A DNA stretch of 39,577 nt from Parafilimonas sp. (GTDB taxonomy: Bacteria; Bacteroidota; Bacteroidia; Chitinophagales; Chitinophagaceae). Below the pieces are notes generated by a model that worked only from the letters and a program-made list of their open reading frames with translations, searched no databases and had not been told where the DNA came from. The position numbers and the translations under genes are program-made. Numbering within the stretch: position 1 is the first letter of the stretch; the number at the start of each line of letters is the position of its first letter. Where the stretch lies: contig JAFMEZ010000017.1 in the NCBI GenBank assembly GCA_017856455.1, positions 1 to 39,577 of the forward strand, read 5' to 3'. Shown piece after piece: positions 23,984 through 33,577 of this stretch.

Positions 23984-25243
23984 ATGAATACGAAAAAAGG
24001 CTTTTTCAAAAATTTATTTTCCGCAACTATTTTATTGACTTTCTTGAACTTATCTATTGGTGCACATGCACAAGATGGTAAGGCTTTGTTCAATCAAAAA
24101 TGTGCTTCTTGTCACGCGATTGACAAGCAGTTGGTTGGACCAGCATTGAAGGGAGTAGAAGATCGTTGGGACGATAAGAAGATGTTATATGAGTGGGTAA
24201 GAAACAGTGCTGCTGTTATCAAAAAAGGTTACCCACGTGCAGTTACTGTGTACAATGAGTACAACAAAATTCAGATGACTGCGTTTCCAGAATTAAAAGA
24301 TGGAGACATTGATGCGATCTTGACGTATATCAACGAAGGTGGTGCAAAAGCTGCTGCTGCGGCTACTCCTGCTGCTGGCGGAACATCTCCTGCAGCGCAA
24401 GCAAGTGAATCAGATTCTAATTTGTTGTACGGAATCCTCACGATTATTTTGGCGGTGATTGCATTGATCTTGTTGCAAGTAAACAGCAACCTTAGAAAAA
24501 TGTCTGATGAAGCAGAAGGAACAGCAGCTGCAGAGCCAGTACCTTTTTATCGCAACAAAGTTTACATCGCAGTATTTGCAATTTTACTTTTCTTGGGTGG
24601 TGGTTATATGTTGTTTCAAGGTGCTCAAGGATTAGGGCGTTCACAAAATTATCAACCAGAGCAACCAATATTCTATTCACATACTGTGCATGCTGGCATC
24701 AATCAAATCAATTGTTTGTATTGCCATGGTGGTGCACAGGAAAGCAAACATGCGAATATTCCATCAGTGAATGTTTGTATGAACTGTCACATGGGAATCA
24801 ATGAATACGCAAAAGGTCCGAAGTTGTATCGTGAAGACGGAACAGAAGTTGATGGAACTGCTGAAATTCAAAAATTATACAAGTTTGCTGGTTGGAATCC
24901 AACAACAAAGCAATACAATGGAGAAGGCAAACCTATCGAATGGATTCGCATACATAATTTGCCTGATCATGTTTACTTCAACCATGCTCAGCACGTGAAT
25001 GCAGGAAAACAGCAGTGCCAAACATGTCATGGTGAAATCCAGAAAATGGATGAAGTGTATCAGTTCTCAGATTTGAGCATGGGATGGTGCGTGAATTGTC
25101 ACAGAGAAACAAAAGTTCAGTTCGCTGATAATAAATTCTACAGTATTTATGAGAAGTTCCATGAGGACATGAAGAACAAGAAATTGGATAGTGTAACTGT
25201 AGAGAAGATTGGTGGAACAGAATGTCAGAAGTGTCACTATTAA
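23984..25243 (+). CDS. actA: ACIII subunit ActA: monoheme cytochrome c domain plus pentaheme cytochrome
   Basis: This 419-residue protein has six CxxCH heme c sites: CASCH 40-44, CLYCH 244-248, CMNCH 265-269, CQTCH 345-349, CVNCH 369-373 and CQKCH 414-418. Residues 1-30 are a signal peptide (cleavage near AHAQ), 31-118 a class I-like cytochrome c domain with a probable Met98 axial ligand, 119-145 an Ala/Pro-rich linker, two membrane segments (about 147-166 and 192-212), then the pentaheme domain. The start is ATG 23984; the frame runs upstream to 23861, but only this ATG gives a signal peptide and it lies downstream of the promoter. ActA is the periplasmic electron-exit subunit of Alternative Complex III, which replaces cytochrome bc1. 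The appended monoheme domain could carry electrons to the oxidase. Confidence 0.93.
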   Translation: MNTKKGFFKNLFSATILLTFLNLSIGAHAQDGKALFNQKCASCHAIDKQLVGPALKGVEDRWDDKKMLYEWVRNSAAVIKKGYPRAVTVYNEYNKIQMTAFPELKDGDIDAILTYINEGGAKAAAAATPAAGGTSPAAQASESDSNLLYGILTIILAVIALILLQVNSNLRKMSDEAEGTAAAEPVPFYRNKVYIAVFAILLFLGGGYMLFQGAQGLGRSQNYQPEQPIFYSHTVHAGINQINCLYCHGGAQESKHANIPSVNVCMNCHMGINEYAKGPKLYREDGTEVDGTAEIQKLYKFAGWNPTTKQYNGEGKPIEWIRIHNLPDHVYFNHAQHVNAGKQQCQTCHGEIQKMDEVYQFSDLSMGWCVNCHRETKVQFADNKFYSIYEKFHEDMKNKKLDSVTVEKIGGTECQKCHY

Positions 25244-25290
25244 TATAATACACAAAACATCTCATCCTAAAGTTCAACCCAAACATAATT

Positions 25291-28200
25291 ATGAAGCAAA
25301 AAAAATACTGGCAGAGTTTTGGTGAATTGAAGAGCAGTGAAAATTACCAGGAAAGGGTACAAGACGAATTCAATGAGTTATTGGATGCAACATCTCCACG
25401 TAGGGACTTCTTGAAATATCTCGGATTTAGTACAGCTGCTGCTGCAGCTGCTGCAAGTTGTGAGATGCCTGTTAAGAAGAGTATTCCATACTTGAATAAG
25501 CCTGATACCATTATTCCAGGTGTTGCAAATTATTATGCTACTACATATACGTTGGATGGTGATGCAGTCCCGGTTGTAGCTAAAGTGCGTGACGGAAGAC
25601 CTATCAAGATTGAGGGTAATGATTTGTCGAGTATAACAAATGGTGGTACTTCTGCACGTGTGCAAGCTTCAGTACTTGGTTTATATGATACAGCTCGTTT
25701 GCGTTTTCCTTTGGCCAATGGCAAAGAGGTTAGCACGTTCGATGCTTTTGATAAAATGGTTGCAGAGGGAATGAGTGGAATTGCAGGCAAGCAAGTTGTA
25801 TTGCTTACTGAAACCATTACTTCTTCAACAACAAAAAGTGTAATTGCATCTTTTCTTTCAAAATATCCTGGTGCTCGTCACGTTCAATATGATGCGCTTT
25901 CATCAAGTGGTTTATTGAATGCGAATCAGTCTTCATTTGGTAAGAGGGCAATCCCATCTTATCAATTTGATAAAGCAAAAACCATTGTTGGATTGGAAGC
26001 AGATTTTCTTGGAACATGGTTGAGTCCGATTGAATATGCACGTCAGTATGCTGCTGGAAGAAAGATCAATCAGCAACATCCTGAAATGAGCAAGCATATT
26101 CAATTTGAGAGTATGTTGAGTCTTACAGGTGCAAACGCTGACGATCGTTTTGTTCATCGTCCGAGTGAAGCTGCAGCTGTTGCATTGAATTTATATGCTG
26201 CTATTGGCGGATCAGTATCTGCTCCAGCATTGTCTGATGACAGATTAAAGAAAGGAATCAAGTTGGCTGCTGATGCGTTGAAAGCATCTGGTAGTGCTTC
26301 ATTGGTGGTAAGTGGAAGCAATGATGTTACTCTTCAGTTGATTGTTAATGCGATCAACCATCAATTGGGTGCTTATGGCAACACGATTGATTGGGGAACA
26401 ACTTTGAATACGCGTCAGGGTGATGATGCTGCCATGGTGCAGTTGGTAAAAGACATGAATGATGGTGCTGTTGGTGCATTGTTGATTCATGGTGTGAATC
26501 CTGCTTACGATTATTTTGATGCAAAGAAATTTGAAAGCGGAATAGCAAAAGTTGCTGTTTCTGTTTCATTCAATGATAGAGAAGATGAAACCAGTGTGTT
26601 GTGTAAATATCAAATTCCTGATCACCACTTCCTTGAAAGCTGGGGTGATGCAGAAATCAAATCTGGTTATGTGAGTTTCATCCAACCAACTATTGCACCT
26701 CTTTTCAAAACAAGAGCTTTTCAAACTTCATTGTTGAAATGGAGCGGAAATGATACATCATATGGTGATTATTTCAAACAATATTGGAGCAGCAAGTTTG
26801 GCTCGCAGGATGCATGGGATAAAGCCTTGCGTGATGGGGTGTTAGAAACTCCATCTGCATCAAGTGCAGGTTCATACAATGGATCAGCATTTGCAAGTGC
26901 TGCATCAACTGTAACTGCAGGAAAAAATTCAGGAAAAGAAATTGTACTCTATGCTAAAGTAGCATTGGGTAGTGGTAAAGAAGCCAACAATCCTTGGTTG
27001 CAAGAAATGCCTGATCCTATTACAAAAGCAACTTGGGATAATTATGCTATTATTTCATTTGCAACTGCAAAAGAATTGGGAATTAAAGTGGATGATGATT
27101 ATGAAGTAGAAGTAAAGAAGCCAGTGATTAAAATTACAGTTGGTCAAAAAGAAATTTCACTTCCAGTGCTTGTTGTGCCTGGTATGCACAAAGATGTAAT
27201 TGCTATTGCAGTTGGATATGGAAGATCTGAAAAAGCTGGTAAGGCTGCAGCCAATGTTGGAAAGAATGTTTTCTCATGGGTTGGTTTCAGCAATACATTT
27301 ACTTATTCCGTTGCAAATGCAGCAGTTGAAAAAACCAAAGAAACTTTCAAACTTGCTTATACACAAACGCATAATCAGTATGAGGGTCGTGATGAAGTGA
27401 TTCGTGAGTTTGCATTGGATGAGTTCAAAAAGAATCCAACCATTCTTAAAGATCAGCGCAATGAGTTGGTAGAAGATTATGCTAAGGAAACAGGTGACTA
27501 TCGTGCAGAAGGAACTTTATATCCTAACTATCCTTATCCAGGTGCTAAATGGGGAATGAGCATTGACCTCAACTCATGTATCGGATGTGGAGCTTGTACT
27601 GTTGCGTGTACTTCAGAAAACAACGTTGCAGTTGTTGGTAAATCAGAAGTATTGCGTTCACATGAAATGCATTGGTTAAGGATCGATCGTTATTATGCTA
27701 CTTACAGAGATGATTCTGGTAATGATAATTTGGATGATTTGAACGTGGTGTTCATGCCAATGCTTTGTCAGCATTGCGACAACGCACCTTGTGAGAATGT
27801 TTGTCCGGTTAACGCAACCAACCACAGCAGTGAAGGGTTGAATCAGATGACATACAATCGTTGTATTGGTACTCGTTATTGTGCCAACAACTGTCCTTAT
27901 AAAGTTCGTCGTTTCAACTGGGCTGATTATTATGGAGCGGATAGCTTCGGCGACAATCAGCGTGGAGTATTGGATGATTCGGTAATGATGATGAATGATG
28001 ATCTTACCAGAATGGTATTGAATCCTGATGTTACTGTAAGGTCTCGTGGTGTAATTGAAAAATGTTCTTTCTGCGTACAGCGTTTGCAGGAAGGAAAACT
28101 CAAAGCGAAAAAAGAAAACAGACCGCTTGAAACAGGTGCTGATGGTAAGTGGGATATCAAAACTGCTTGTCAGCAAGCTTGTCCAACCAACGCCATTGTA

Positions 28201-28428
28201 TTTGGTAATGTAAATGATAAGAATAGTCCAGTTAGCAAGATTCGCAATGAAGAGCAAACAAACAGATTATTCTATTCATTGGAGCAACTTCACGTATTGC
28301 CAAGTGTAAGCTACCTCGCTAAGATCAGAAATACTGATCGTAAAGTTGGTGTAGTTGAAGAAGAGCATGCAGCTCCTGCGGCACATGGCGAACACAAAGA
28401 AGAAAAAAAAGAAGCAGCGGCACATTAA
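25291..28428 (+). CDS. actB: ACIII subunit ActB: molybdopterin-oxidoreductase-like domain fused to an Fe-S protein
   Basis: This 1045-residue protein joins two parts. The N-terminal part carries a twin-arginine-like motif (RRDFLK, 37-42) followed by an Ala-rich stretch ending in Cys57, which could be lipidated, then a domain of about 680 residues with the fold of molybdopterin enzymes but no evident cofactor site. The C-terminal part has 15 Fe-S cysteines: 763, 766, 769, 773; 826, 829, 834, 838; 858, 864, 868; 925, 928; 960, 964. This count fits three [4Fe-4S] and one [3Fe-4S] cluster. The tail is rich in His, Ala, Glu and Lys. It relays electrons between the quinol-oxidising membrane subunit and the hemes. 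It follows actA after 47 bases in the same operon. Confidence 0.93.
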   Translation: MKQKKYWQSFGELKSSENYQERVQDEFNELLDATSPRRDFLKYLGFSTAAAAAAASCEMPVKKSIPYLNKPDTIIPGVANYYATTYTLDGDAVPVVAKVRDGRPIKIEGNDLSSITNGGTSARVQASVLGLYDTARLRFPLANGKEVSTFDAFDKMVAEGMSGIAGKQVVLLTETITSSTTKSVIASFLSKYPGARHVQYDALSSSGLLNANQSSFGKRAIPSYQFDKAKTIVGLEADFLGTWLSPIEYARQYAAGRKINQQHPEMSKHIQFESMLSLTGANADDRFVHRPSEAAAVALNLYAAIGGSVSAPALSDDRLKKGIKLAADALKASGSASLVVSGSNDVTLQLIVNAINHQLGAYGNTIDWGTTLNTRQGDDAAMVQLVKDMNDGAVGALLIHGVNPAYDYFDAKKFESGIAKVAVSVSFNDREDETSVLCKYQIPDHHFLESWGDAEIKSGYVSFIQPTIAPLFKTRAFQTSLLKWSGNDTSYGDYFKQYWSSKFGSQDAWDKALRDGVLETPSASSAGSYNGSAFASAASTVTAGKNSGKEIVLYAKVALGSGKEANNPWLQEMPDPITKATWDNYAIISFATAKELGIKVDDDYEVEVKKPVIKITVGQKEISLPVLVVPGMHKDVIAIAVGYGRSEKAGKAAANVGKNVFSWVGFSNTFTYSVANAAVEKTKETFKLAYTQTHNQYEGRDEVIREFALDEFKKNPTILKDQRNELVEDYAKETGDYRAEGTLYPNYPYPGAKWGMSIDLNSCIGCGACTVACTSENNVAVVGKSEVLRSHEMHWLRIDRYYATYRDDSGNDNLDDLNVVFMPMLCQHCDNAPCENVCPVNATNHSSEGLNQMTYNRCIGTRYCANNCPYKVRRFNWADYYGADSFGDNQRGVLDDSVMMMNDDLTRMVLNPDVTVRSRGVIEKCSFCVQRLQEGKLKAKKENRPLETGADGKWDIKTACQQACPTNAIVFGNVNDKNSPVSKIRNEEQTNRLFYSLEQLHVLPSVSYLAKIRNTDRKVGVVEEEHAAPAAHGEHKEEKKEAAAH

Positions 28429-28463
28429 AAAATTAGAGAGTATTATCTCATAAACGACCAAGC

Positions 28464-29939
28464 ATGAGTCTAACAAAGTACGAATCACAGTTAAGAGAAC
28501 CATTGGTGAATGGTAACAAAACCTATGGTCAGGTTACAAACGATATTGTGCATACCATTGAAGTAAAGCCTACACGTTTGTGGTATATCGGCTTTTATGT
28601 ATCAGTAGTATTTCTATTGTTTGGAGTGTACTCCGTATACCGTGAGGTAACTTATGGTATCGGCCAGTGGAATGTAAATAAAACGATCGGATGGGGTTGG
28701 GACATCACCAACTTCGTTTGGTGGGTTGGTATTGGTCATGCTGGTACATTGATTTCAGCAATTTTGTTGTTGTTCCGTCAAGGATGGAGAACAGGGGTAA
28801 ACAGAGCTGCAGAGGCAATGACCATTTTCGCCGTAATGTGCGCAGGGCAGTTTCCTATCTTCCACATGGGAAGGGTATGGATGGCATTCTTCACTTTGCC
28901 TTATCCAAATACACGCGGACCATTGTGGCCAAATTTTAATTCTCCATTGTTGTGGGACGTATTTGCGATTTCAACTTATTTCACTGTATCACTTTTATTC
29001 TGGTATTCTGGATTGTTGCCTGATATGGCAACTATAAGAGATCGTGCTAAAACAAAATTGCGCAAACACTTATATGGTCTTGCATCATTTGGATGGAGCG
29101 GAAGTACCAAGCACTGGCAGCGTCACGAGAGTTTGTCGTTGGTGTTGGCAGGACTATCTACTCCACTTGTATTGTCAGTACACACTATCGTATCGTTCGA
29201 CTTTGCAACTTCTGTTGTGCCTGGTTGGCATACTACCATCTTCCCTCCTTACTTCGTTGCAGGTGCGATCTTTTCTGGATTCGCGATGGTACAAACATTG
29301 ATGTTGATTACAAGAAAGGTGATGAACTTGCAAGATTATATCACACTTGGGCACATTGAAGCAATGAACAAGGTGATTGTATTGACAGGTTCAATTGTAG
29401 GTTGCGCGTATCTAACTGAATTATTCATGGCATGGTACAGCATGGTGCCATTCGAGCAAGATATTTTCTTCAAATACAGAATTGCCGGTCCTTATGGCTG
29501 GAGCTACTGGTTGATGATGACATGTAACGTAATTTCTCCACAGCTATTCTGGTTTAGAAAGTTGAGAAGAAACGTAACATTCACTTTCATCATGAGTATC
29601 GTAGTGAATATTGGTATGTGGTTTGAACGTTTTGTAATCATTGTTTCTTCATTGTACCGCGATTATCTTCCTTCTTCTTGGTCAGTGTATTACAGACCAT
29701 CTATTTGGGAGGTTGGTTTCTATCTCGGAACATTTGGGTTATTCTTTACATGTTATTTCCTTTTCTCTAAATACTTCCCTGTAATCGCTATTGCTGAAAT
29801 CAAGCATGTATTAAAGACTACAGGTGAAAGTTATAAAGATGAAATGAGTGCATTGGAAAACAAAGGAGCAGATAGTTTCTACGATGAGATGCACCATGAT
29901 CATCATGAAGAGGGTACTGTTAAAGTAGCACATCACTAA
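28464..29939 (+). CDS. actC: ACIII subunit ActC: NrfD-like membrane protein
   Basis: This 491-residue polytopic protein belongs to the NrfD/PsrC family, with about ten membrane segments beginning near residue 40 (LWYIGFYVSVVFLLFGVYSVY). In ACIII it forms the membrane core that binds menaquinol next to ActB. Recognisable segments are WVGIGHAGTLISAILLLFRQGWR, MGRVWMAFFTLPYPNTRGPLWPN and NIGMWFERFVIIVSSLYRDYLPS. The C-terminal tail is His-rich (DEMHHDHHEE and VAHH). It starts 35 bases after actB. A second NrfD-like gene, actF, lies further down the same operon. Confidence 0.93.
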   Translation: MSLTKYESQLREPLVNGNKTYGQVTNDIVHTIEVKPTRLWYIGFYVSVVFLLFGVYSVYREVTYGIGQWNVNKTIGWGWDITNFVWWVGIGHAGTLISAILLLFRQGWRTGVNRAAEAMTIFAVMCAGQFPIFHMGRVWMAFFTLPYPNTRGPLWPNFNSPLLWDVFAISTYFTVSLLFWYSGLLPDMATIRDRAKTKLRKHLYGLASFGWSGSTKHWQRHESLSLVLAGLSTPLVLSVHTIVSFDFATSVVPGWHTTIFPPYFVAGAIFSGFAMVQTLMLITRKVMNLQDYITLGHIEAMNKVIVLTGSIVGCAYLTELFMAWYSMVPFEQDIFFKYRIAGPYGWSYWLMMTCNVISPQLFWFRKLRRNVTFTFIMSIVVNIGMWFERFVIIVSSLYRDYLPSSWSVYYRPSIWEVGFYLGTFGLFFTCYFLFSKYFPVIAIAEIKHVLKTTGESYKDEMSALENKGADSFYDEMHHDHHEEGTVKVAHH

Positions 29940-29960
29940 TTAAAAAGTAAAAAGTATACA

Positions 29961-30545
29961 ATGGCGTTGAAAAAATTTGTGGTAGGATGTTTTGAGGATG
30001 AAAAAGTTCTCTTTCCTGCTGTTGCCAAAGTAAGAAAGTCTGGATATAAAATCCACGATATCTACACACCATTTCCGGTTCATGGATTGGATAAGGCAAT
30101 GGGATTGAGAGAGACCAGCTTGCATACTGCAGGTTTCTTGTTTGGATTAATCGGAACAACAACTGCAGTAACATTCATGACATGGGTTTTTACCAAAGAT
30201 TGGCCTGTTAACATTGGTGGTAAGCCAAATTTCGCTTTACCAGCTTGGATTCCCATTACATTCGAATTGACGGTGCTTTGTGCAGCGGTTGGAATGGTAC
30301 TTTCATTTCTTTACATCTGTCAATTGGCTCCATTTGTAAAAAGACATCATTTTCACCCACGTGCTACTGATGATCTTTTTGTAATGGTAATTGAATGTGG
30401 TGATAAGACCAACGAAGCTGAGCTCAGTTCATTTTTAAATAGTGTTGGCGCAACTGAAGTAAATACGCAGGTTGCAGAAGAAGGTTGGTGGATTGGCAGG
30501 TATGATAAGGAGCAGGAATTGTATAAACAAACAAATATTGCATAA
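29961..30545 (+). CDS. actD: ACIII subunit ActD (DUF3341)
   Basis: This 194-residue protein is the DUF3341 subunit of ACIII. An N-terminal soluble part (ALKKFVVGCFEDEKVLFPAV) is followed by two membrane segments, about 58-78 and 97-122 (PITFELTVLCAAVGMVLSFLYI), then a C-terminal soluble part of about 70 residues ending near KQTNIA. No heme or Fe-S motif is present, as expected. It packs beside the NrfD-like subunits. It lies 21 bases after actC and 44 before actE. Confidence 0.92.
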   Translation: MALKKFVVGCFEDEKVLFPAVAKVRKSGYKIHDIYTPFPVHGLDKAMGLRETSLHTAGFLFGLIGTTTAVTFMTWVFTKDWPVNIGGKPNFALPAWIPITFELTVLCAAVGMVLSFLYICQLAPFVKRHHFHPRATDDLFVMVIECGDKTNEAELSSFLNSVGATEVNTQVAEEGWWIGRYDKEQELYKQTNIA

Positions 30546-30589
30546 TTAAAGTAGAGAAGGGAAAGCAGAGATTATAAAACGACAAAGCG

Positions 30590-31222
30590 ATGAAAAGATC
30601 AACACTTGTTTTTTTAGGAATGATAGCACTGGTGGTGATAGCAGCGAGCTGTAGTGATGTTAAAAGAACACCAGGTAAGGTATACATGCCTGACATGGCA
30701 TACAGCCGTGCGTATGAAACCTATTCTACGAATCCAGTATTCGCTGACGGAAGAACAAGTCAGGGTCCTGTTGCTGGTACAGTTAAACGTGGAGATGATT
30801 TTCCAGTGCATATCCAGCAGGATGCAGTTGGAGATACTGCCAACTATTATGCATCACGTCAAATGCCTAATCCAATTGCATCATTGAGTGAAACAGAATT
30901 AAAAGAAACTGAGCGTTTGTATCTAATCAATTGTGGTATCTGCCACGGTGCAAAATTAGATGGCAATGGTCCACTTTGGAATAATGGTGATGGTCCTTAT
31001 CCCTCTAAACCAGCTACATTGGTTGGAGATGCTAAGTATGAGTCAATGCCAGAAGGACAAATGTTTTATTCTTTGACTTTTGGAAAAAATTTAATGGGAA
31101 GTTATGCATCACAGTTGTCGGCTAAACAGCGTTGGCAGGTGATCCATTATATTAAAGTAAAACAAGGTAAAATCAAAACTGCTGCTGCATCAAATGACAG
31201 CACTGCCGTTGCGATGAAATAA
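30590..31222 (+). CDS. actE: ACIII subunit ActE: monoheme cytochrome c lipoprotein
   Basis: This 210-residue protein has a lipoprotein signal with lipobox VIAASC, so Cys21 is probably lipidated and the protein anchored in the outer leaflet of the inner membrane. A single heme c site CGICH stands at 115-119, with a likely Met axial ligand at 169 in GKNLMGSYASQL. The N-terminal 90 residues are a Tyr/Ser/Pro-rich extension containing YMPDMAYSRAYETY, a sequence typical of this subunit. It receives electrons from the ActA pentaheme domain. The next gene, actF, starts 27 bases later. Confidence 0.92.
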   Translation: MKRSTLVFLGMIALVVIAASCSDVKRTPGKVYMPDMAYSRAYETYSTNPVFADGRTSQGPVAGTVKRGDDFPVHIQQDAVGDTANYYASRQMPNPIASLSETELKETERLYLINCGICHGAKLDGNGPLWNNGDGPYPSKPATLVGDAKYESMPEGQMFYSLTFGKNLMGSYASQLSAKQRWQVIHYIKVKQGKIKTAAASNDSTAVAMK

Positions 31223-31249
31223 TAACTAGAACGTATTAAATAATCAGGG

Positions 31250-32470
31250 ATGATCAAGCAACAATTTGAGATTTCAGCGGGGTACAAAAAGTGGACCAAC
31301 ATTTTATTAGGTGTTGGTGGATTGGCTTTTGTGTTAGGTGTAGTATTCCTCGGCATGAGTAAGGACGAACTGGCACAAACCAGATTCTGGTCGGTTTTGT
31401 TACAGAACAGCACGTTCTTTCTTCTCGTTGTAAATGCAAGTATGTTTTTCATTTGTGTTACAACACTTGCAATGGGTGGATGGCAAATGGCATTCAGAAG
31501 AGTACCCGAAGCAATTTCATCGGTTGTTCCCGTATTTTCAATTTTAGCTTTATTGGTTTTCGTTGGACTAATATTTGGGCACAAGCATAATATTTACCAT
31601 TGGTTGGATAAAGAACATGTAGCGCATGATCCAATATTGAAAGGGAAGTCAGCTTTTTTGAATCCGACTTTCTTCATGGTGTGGACAATCATTACATTGA
31701 CACTCTGGTCATTTGTAGGTGCAAAGATGCGAAAGCTATCTTCAGAAGCTGATGAGCAAATGGATCAGGAAGCATCAAAAAAGTTTATTTGGAACAATAC
31801 GGTTTGGGCGGCAACGTTCATCGTATTTTTCGCATTGACTGTTGCTTCAACCATTCCTTGGTTGTGGCTGATGAGCATCGATGCACACTGGTATTCTACG
31901 ATGTATAGCTGGTACACATTCGCCAGTACGTTTGTTGCCGGTATGGCACTAGTAGCCATATTCGTGGTGTATTTGAAAAATCAGGATTATTTGGAATATG
32001 TAAGTGAAGAGCATTTGCATGACCTTGGTAAGTTCATGTTTGCTTTCTCTGTATTCTGGACCTATTTATGGTATTCACAGTTTATGTTGATTTGGTATGC
32101 AAACATTCCTGAGGAAACAGTTTACTTCAAACCTCGTATGCAAGGTCCTTACAGAGGAATTTTCTTCCTGAATTTGATCATCAATTTTGTACTTCCATTC
32201 TTATTGTTGATGAGAAGAGGTTCAAAGAGAAATTTTACAACAATGACTTTTGTAGCCGTATTGATCATCTTGGGTCACTGGATTGATTTCTATCAAATGG
32301 TGATGCCAGGAACATTGCATGAGCATTACAGTCTTGGTTGGTTCGAGTTTGGAATATTAATATTCTACGCAGGATTGATCATGTATTTTGTTGGACGCGG
32401 CTTAACCAAAAAACCATTGTTGGCAGTGCATCATCCTTTTGTAAAAGAAAGCTTGATTCACCACACCTAA
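31250..32470 (+). CDS. actF: ACIII subunit ActF: second NrfD-like membrane protein
   Basis: This 406-residue protein is a second NrfD-type membrane subunit of ACIII, with about ten membrane segments, the first at about residues 18-38 (ILLGVGGLAFVLGVVFLGM). Visible family segments include FFLLVVNASMFFICVTTLAMGGWQ, FAFSVFWTYLWYSQFMLIWYANIPEE and LGHWIDFYQMVMPGTLHEH. It is shorter than ActC and lacks the long polar tail. ActC and ActF are distant homologues that sit side by side in the membrane; whether ActF binds quinol or contributes to proton movement is not settled by the sequence. It lies 38 bases upstream of coxB, linking the two complexes genetically. Confidence 0.92.
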   Translation: MIKQQFEISAGYKKWTNILLGVGGLAFVLGVVFLGMSKDELAQTRFWSVLLQNSTFFLLVVNASMFFICVTTLAMGGWQMAFRRVPEAISSVVPVFSILALLVFVGLIFGHKHNIYHWLDKEHVAHDPILKGKSAFLNPTFFMVWTIITLTLWSFVGAKMRKLSSEADEQMDQEASKKFIWNNTVWAATFIVFFALTVASTIPWLWLMSIDAHWYSTMYSWYTFASTFVAGMALVAIFVVYLKNQDYLEYVSEEHLHDLGKFMFAFSVFWTYLWYSQFMLIWYANIPEETVYFKPRMQGPYRGIFFLNLIINFVLPFLLLMRRGSKRNFTTMTFVAVLIILGHWIDFYQMVMPGTLHEHYSLGWFEFGILIFYAGLIMYFVGRGLTKKPLLAVHHPFVKESLIHHT

Positions 32471-32508
32471 AAATAAATTCAATTCATTAACTAAACATAC
32501 GAAAGAAC

Positions 32509-33552
32509 ATGTCGGGTTATTTCATCTTAGCAATATTGACACTAGCATTTGTGGTCACTTTTCAGATCGCAAAAGCAAGTGAATATGTCTCTGTATTGAA
32601 AGGAGAAGAGAAAGCATTTAGGCAGAACAACCGCATCAACGCATTCTTGTTCATTGTATTCCTAGTATTGGGATTGATTGGAGCGTGGTGGTGCAATGAG
32701 ATGTTCTACAAAAAAACTCTTTTGGCACAGCCTGCAGCATCTGATCATGGAGAGAAAGTTGATTTCATGTTGTTGATTACAATTGCTGTAACTGGAGTTG
32801 TATTTTTCATCACACAAATTTTATTGTTCTGGTTTGCATTTAAATATCAATACACAGAAAAGCGCAAAGCATTTTATTTTCCTCATAACAATAAGCTGGA
32901 GTTGATATGGACAGTTGTTCCTGCAATCTTCTTGACACTGTTGGTTGGATTAGGAATGTTTTATTGGTTTAAAATGACCAGTGATGCGCCAAAAGATTCT
33001 CAATTGGTTGAGATTACAGGAAAGCAATTCAACTGGTTGGTTAGGTATCCAGGTAAGGACAATGTATTTGGAAGAAAAAATTACAGATTGACAGATGCAT
33101 CAAACGGCAATGCATTGGGTGTTGATTGGGAAGATGGAGCGAGTCATGATGATATTGAAGCAACGGAAGTCCACCTCGTTGTAGGCAAGCCAGTTCAGTT
33201 AGTAATCGGTGCACAGGATGTTATTCATGATGTTGGATTGGTTCATTTCAGAATGAAGATGGATGCTGTGCCGGGAATTCCAACAACCATGTGGTTTACG
33301 CCAAAGTATACCACTGCTCAAATGAAAGAGATTACAGGAAATAAAGATTTTGTTTATGAAATTTCATGCGACCAAATGTGTGGAAGCGGACATTATTCTA
33401 TGAGAGGAGTAATTGTTGTTGAAACACAGGAGGAGTTCGATGCATGGATGGCTTCGAAGAAACCACAGTTTGTTACAGTTAAAGAAGCTGCTGCTCCAGC
33501 ACCTGCTGCTGACAGTACAGCAACTTCAAAACCACTTGCAAAATTGAATTAA
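32509..33552 (+). CDS. coxB: Cytochrome c oxidase subunit II (CuA)
   Basis: This 347-residue protein carries the CuA domain of a heme-copper oxidase. The copper ligands fit Cys287 and Cys291 in SCDQMCGSGHYSM, His295, Met298, and an upstream His in QDVIHDVGL; the usual Glu between the cysteines is a Gln. Four membrane segments are predicted (about 3-22, 46-65, 87-112 and 130-156), two more than classical subunit II. No CxxCH is present, so it has no fused cytochrome c and depends on an external heme donor, probably ACIII. An Ala/Pro-rich linker forms the C terminus. The gene sits 25 bases before coxA. Confidence 0.94.
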   Translation: MSGYFILAILTLAFVVTFQIAKASEYVSVLKGEEKAFRQNNRINAFLFIVFLVLGLIGAWWCNEMFYKKTLLAQPAASDHGEKVDFMLLITIAVTGVVFFITQILLFWFAFKYQYTEKRKAFYFPHNNKLELIWTVVPAIFLTLLVGLGMFYWFKMTSDAPKDSQLVEITGKQFNWLVRYPGKDNVFGRKNYRLTDASNGNALGVDWEDGASHDDIEATEVHLVVGKPVQLVIGAQDVIHDVGLVHFRMKMDAVPGIPTTMWFTPKYTTAQMKEITGNKDFVYEISCDQMCGSGHYSMRGVIVVETQEEFDAWMASKKPQFVTVKEAAAPAPAADSTATSKPLAKLN

Positions 33553-33577
33553 AGAGGTAAAGAAAAAAACATTACAA

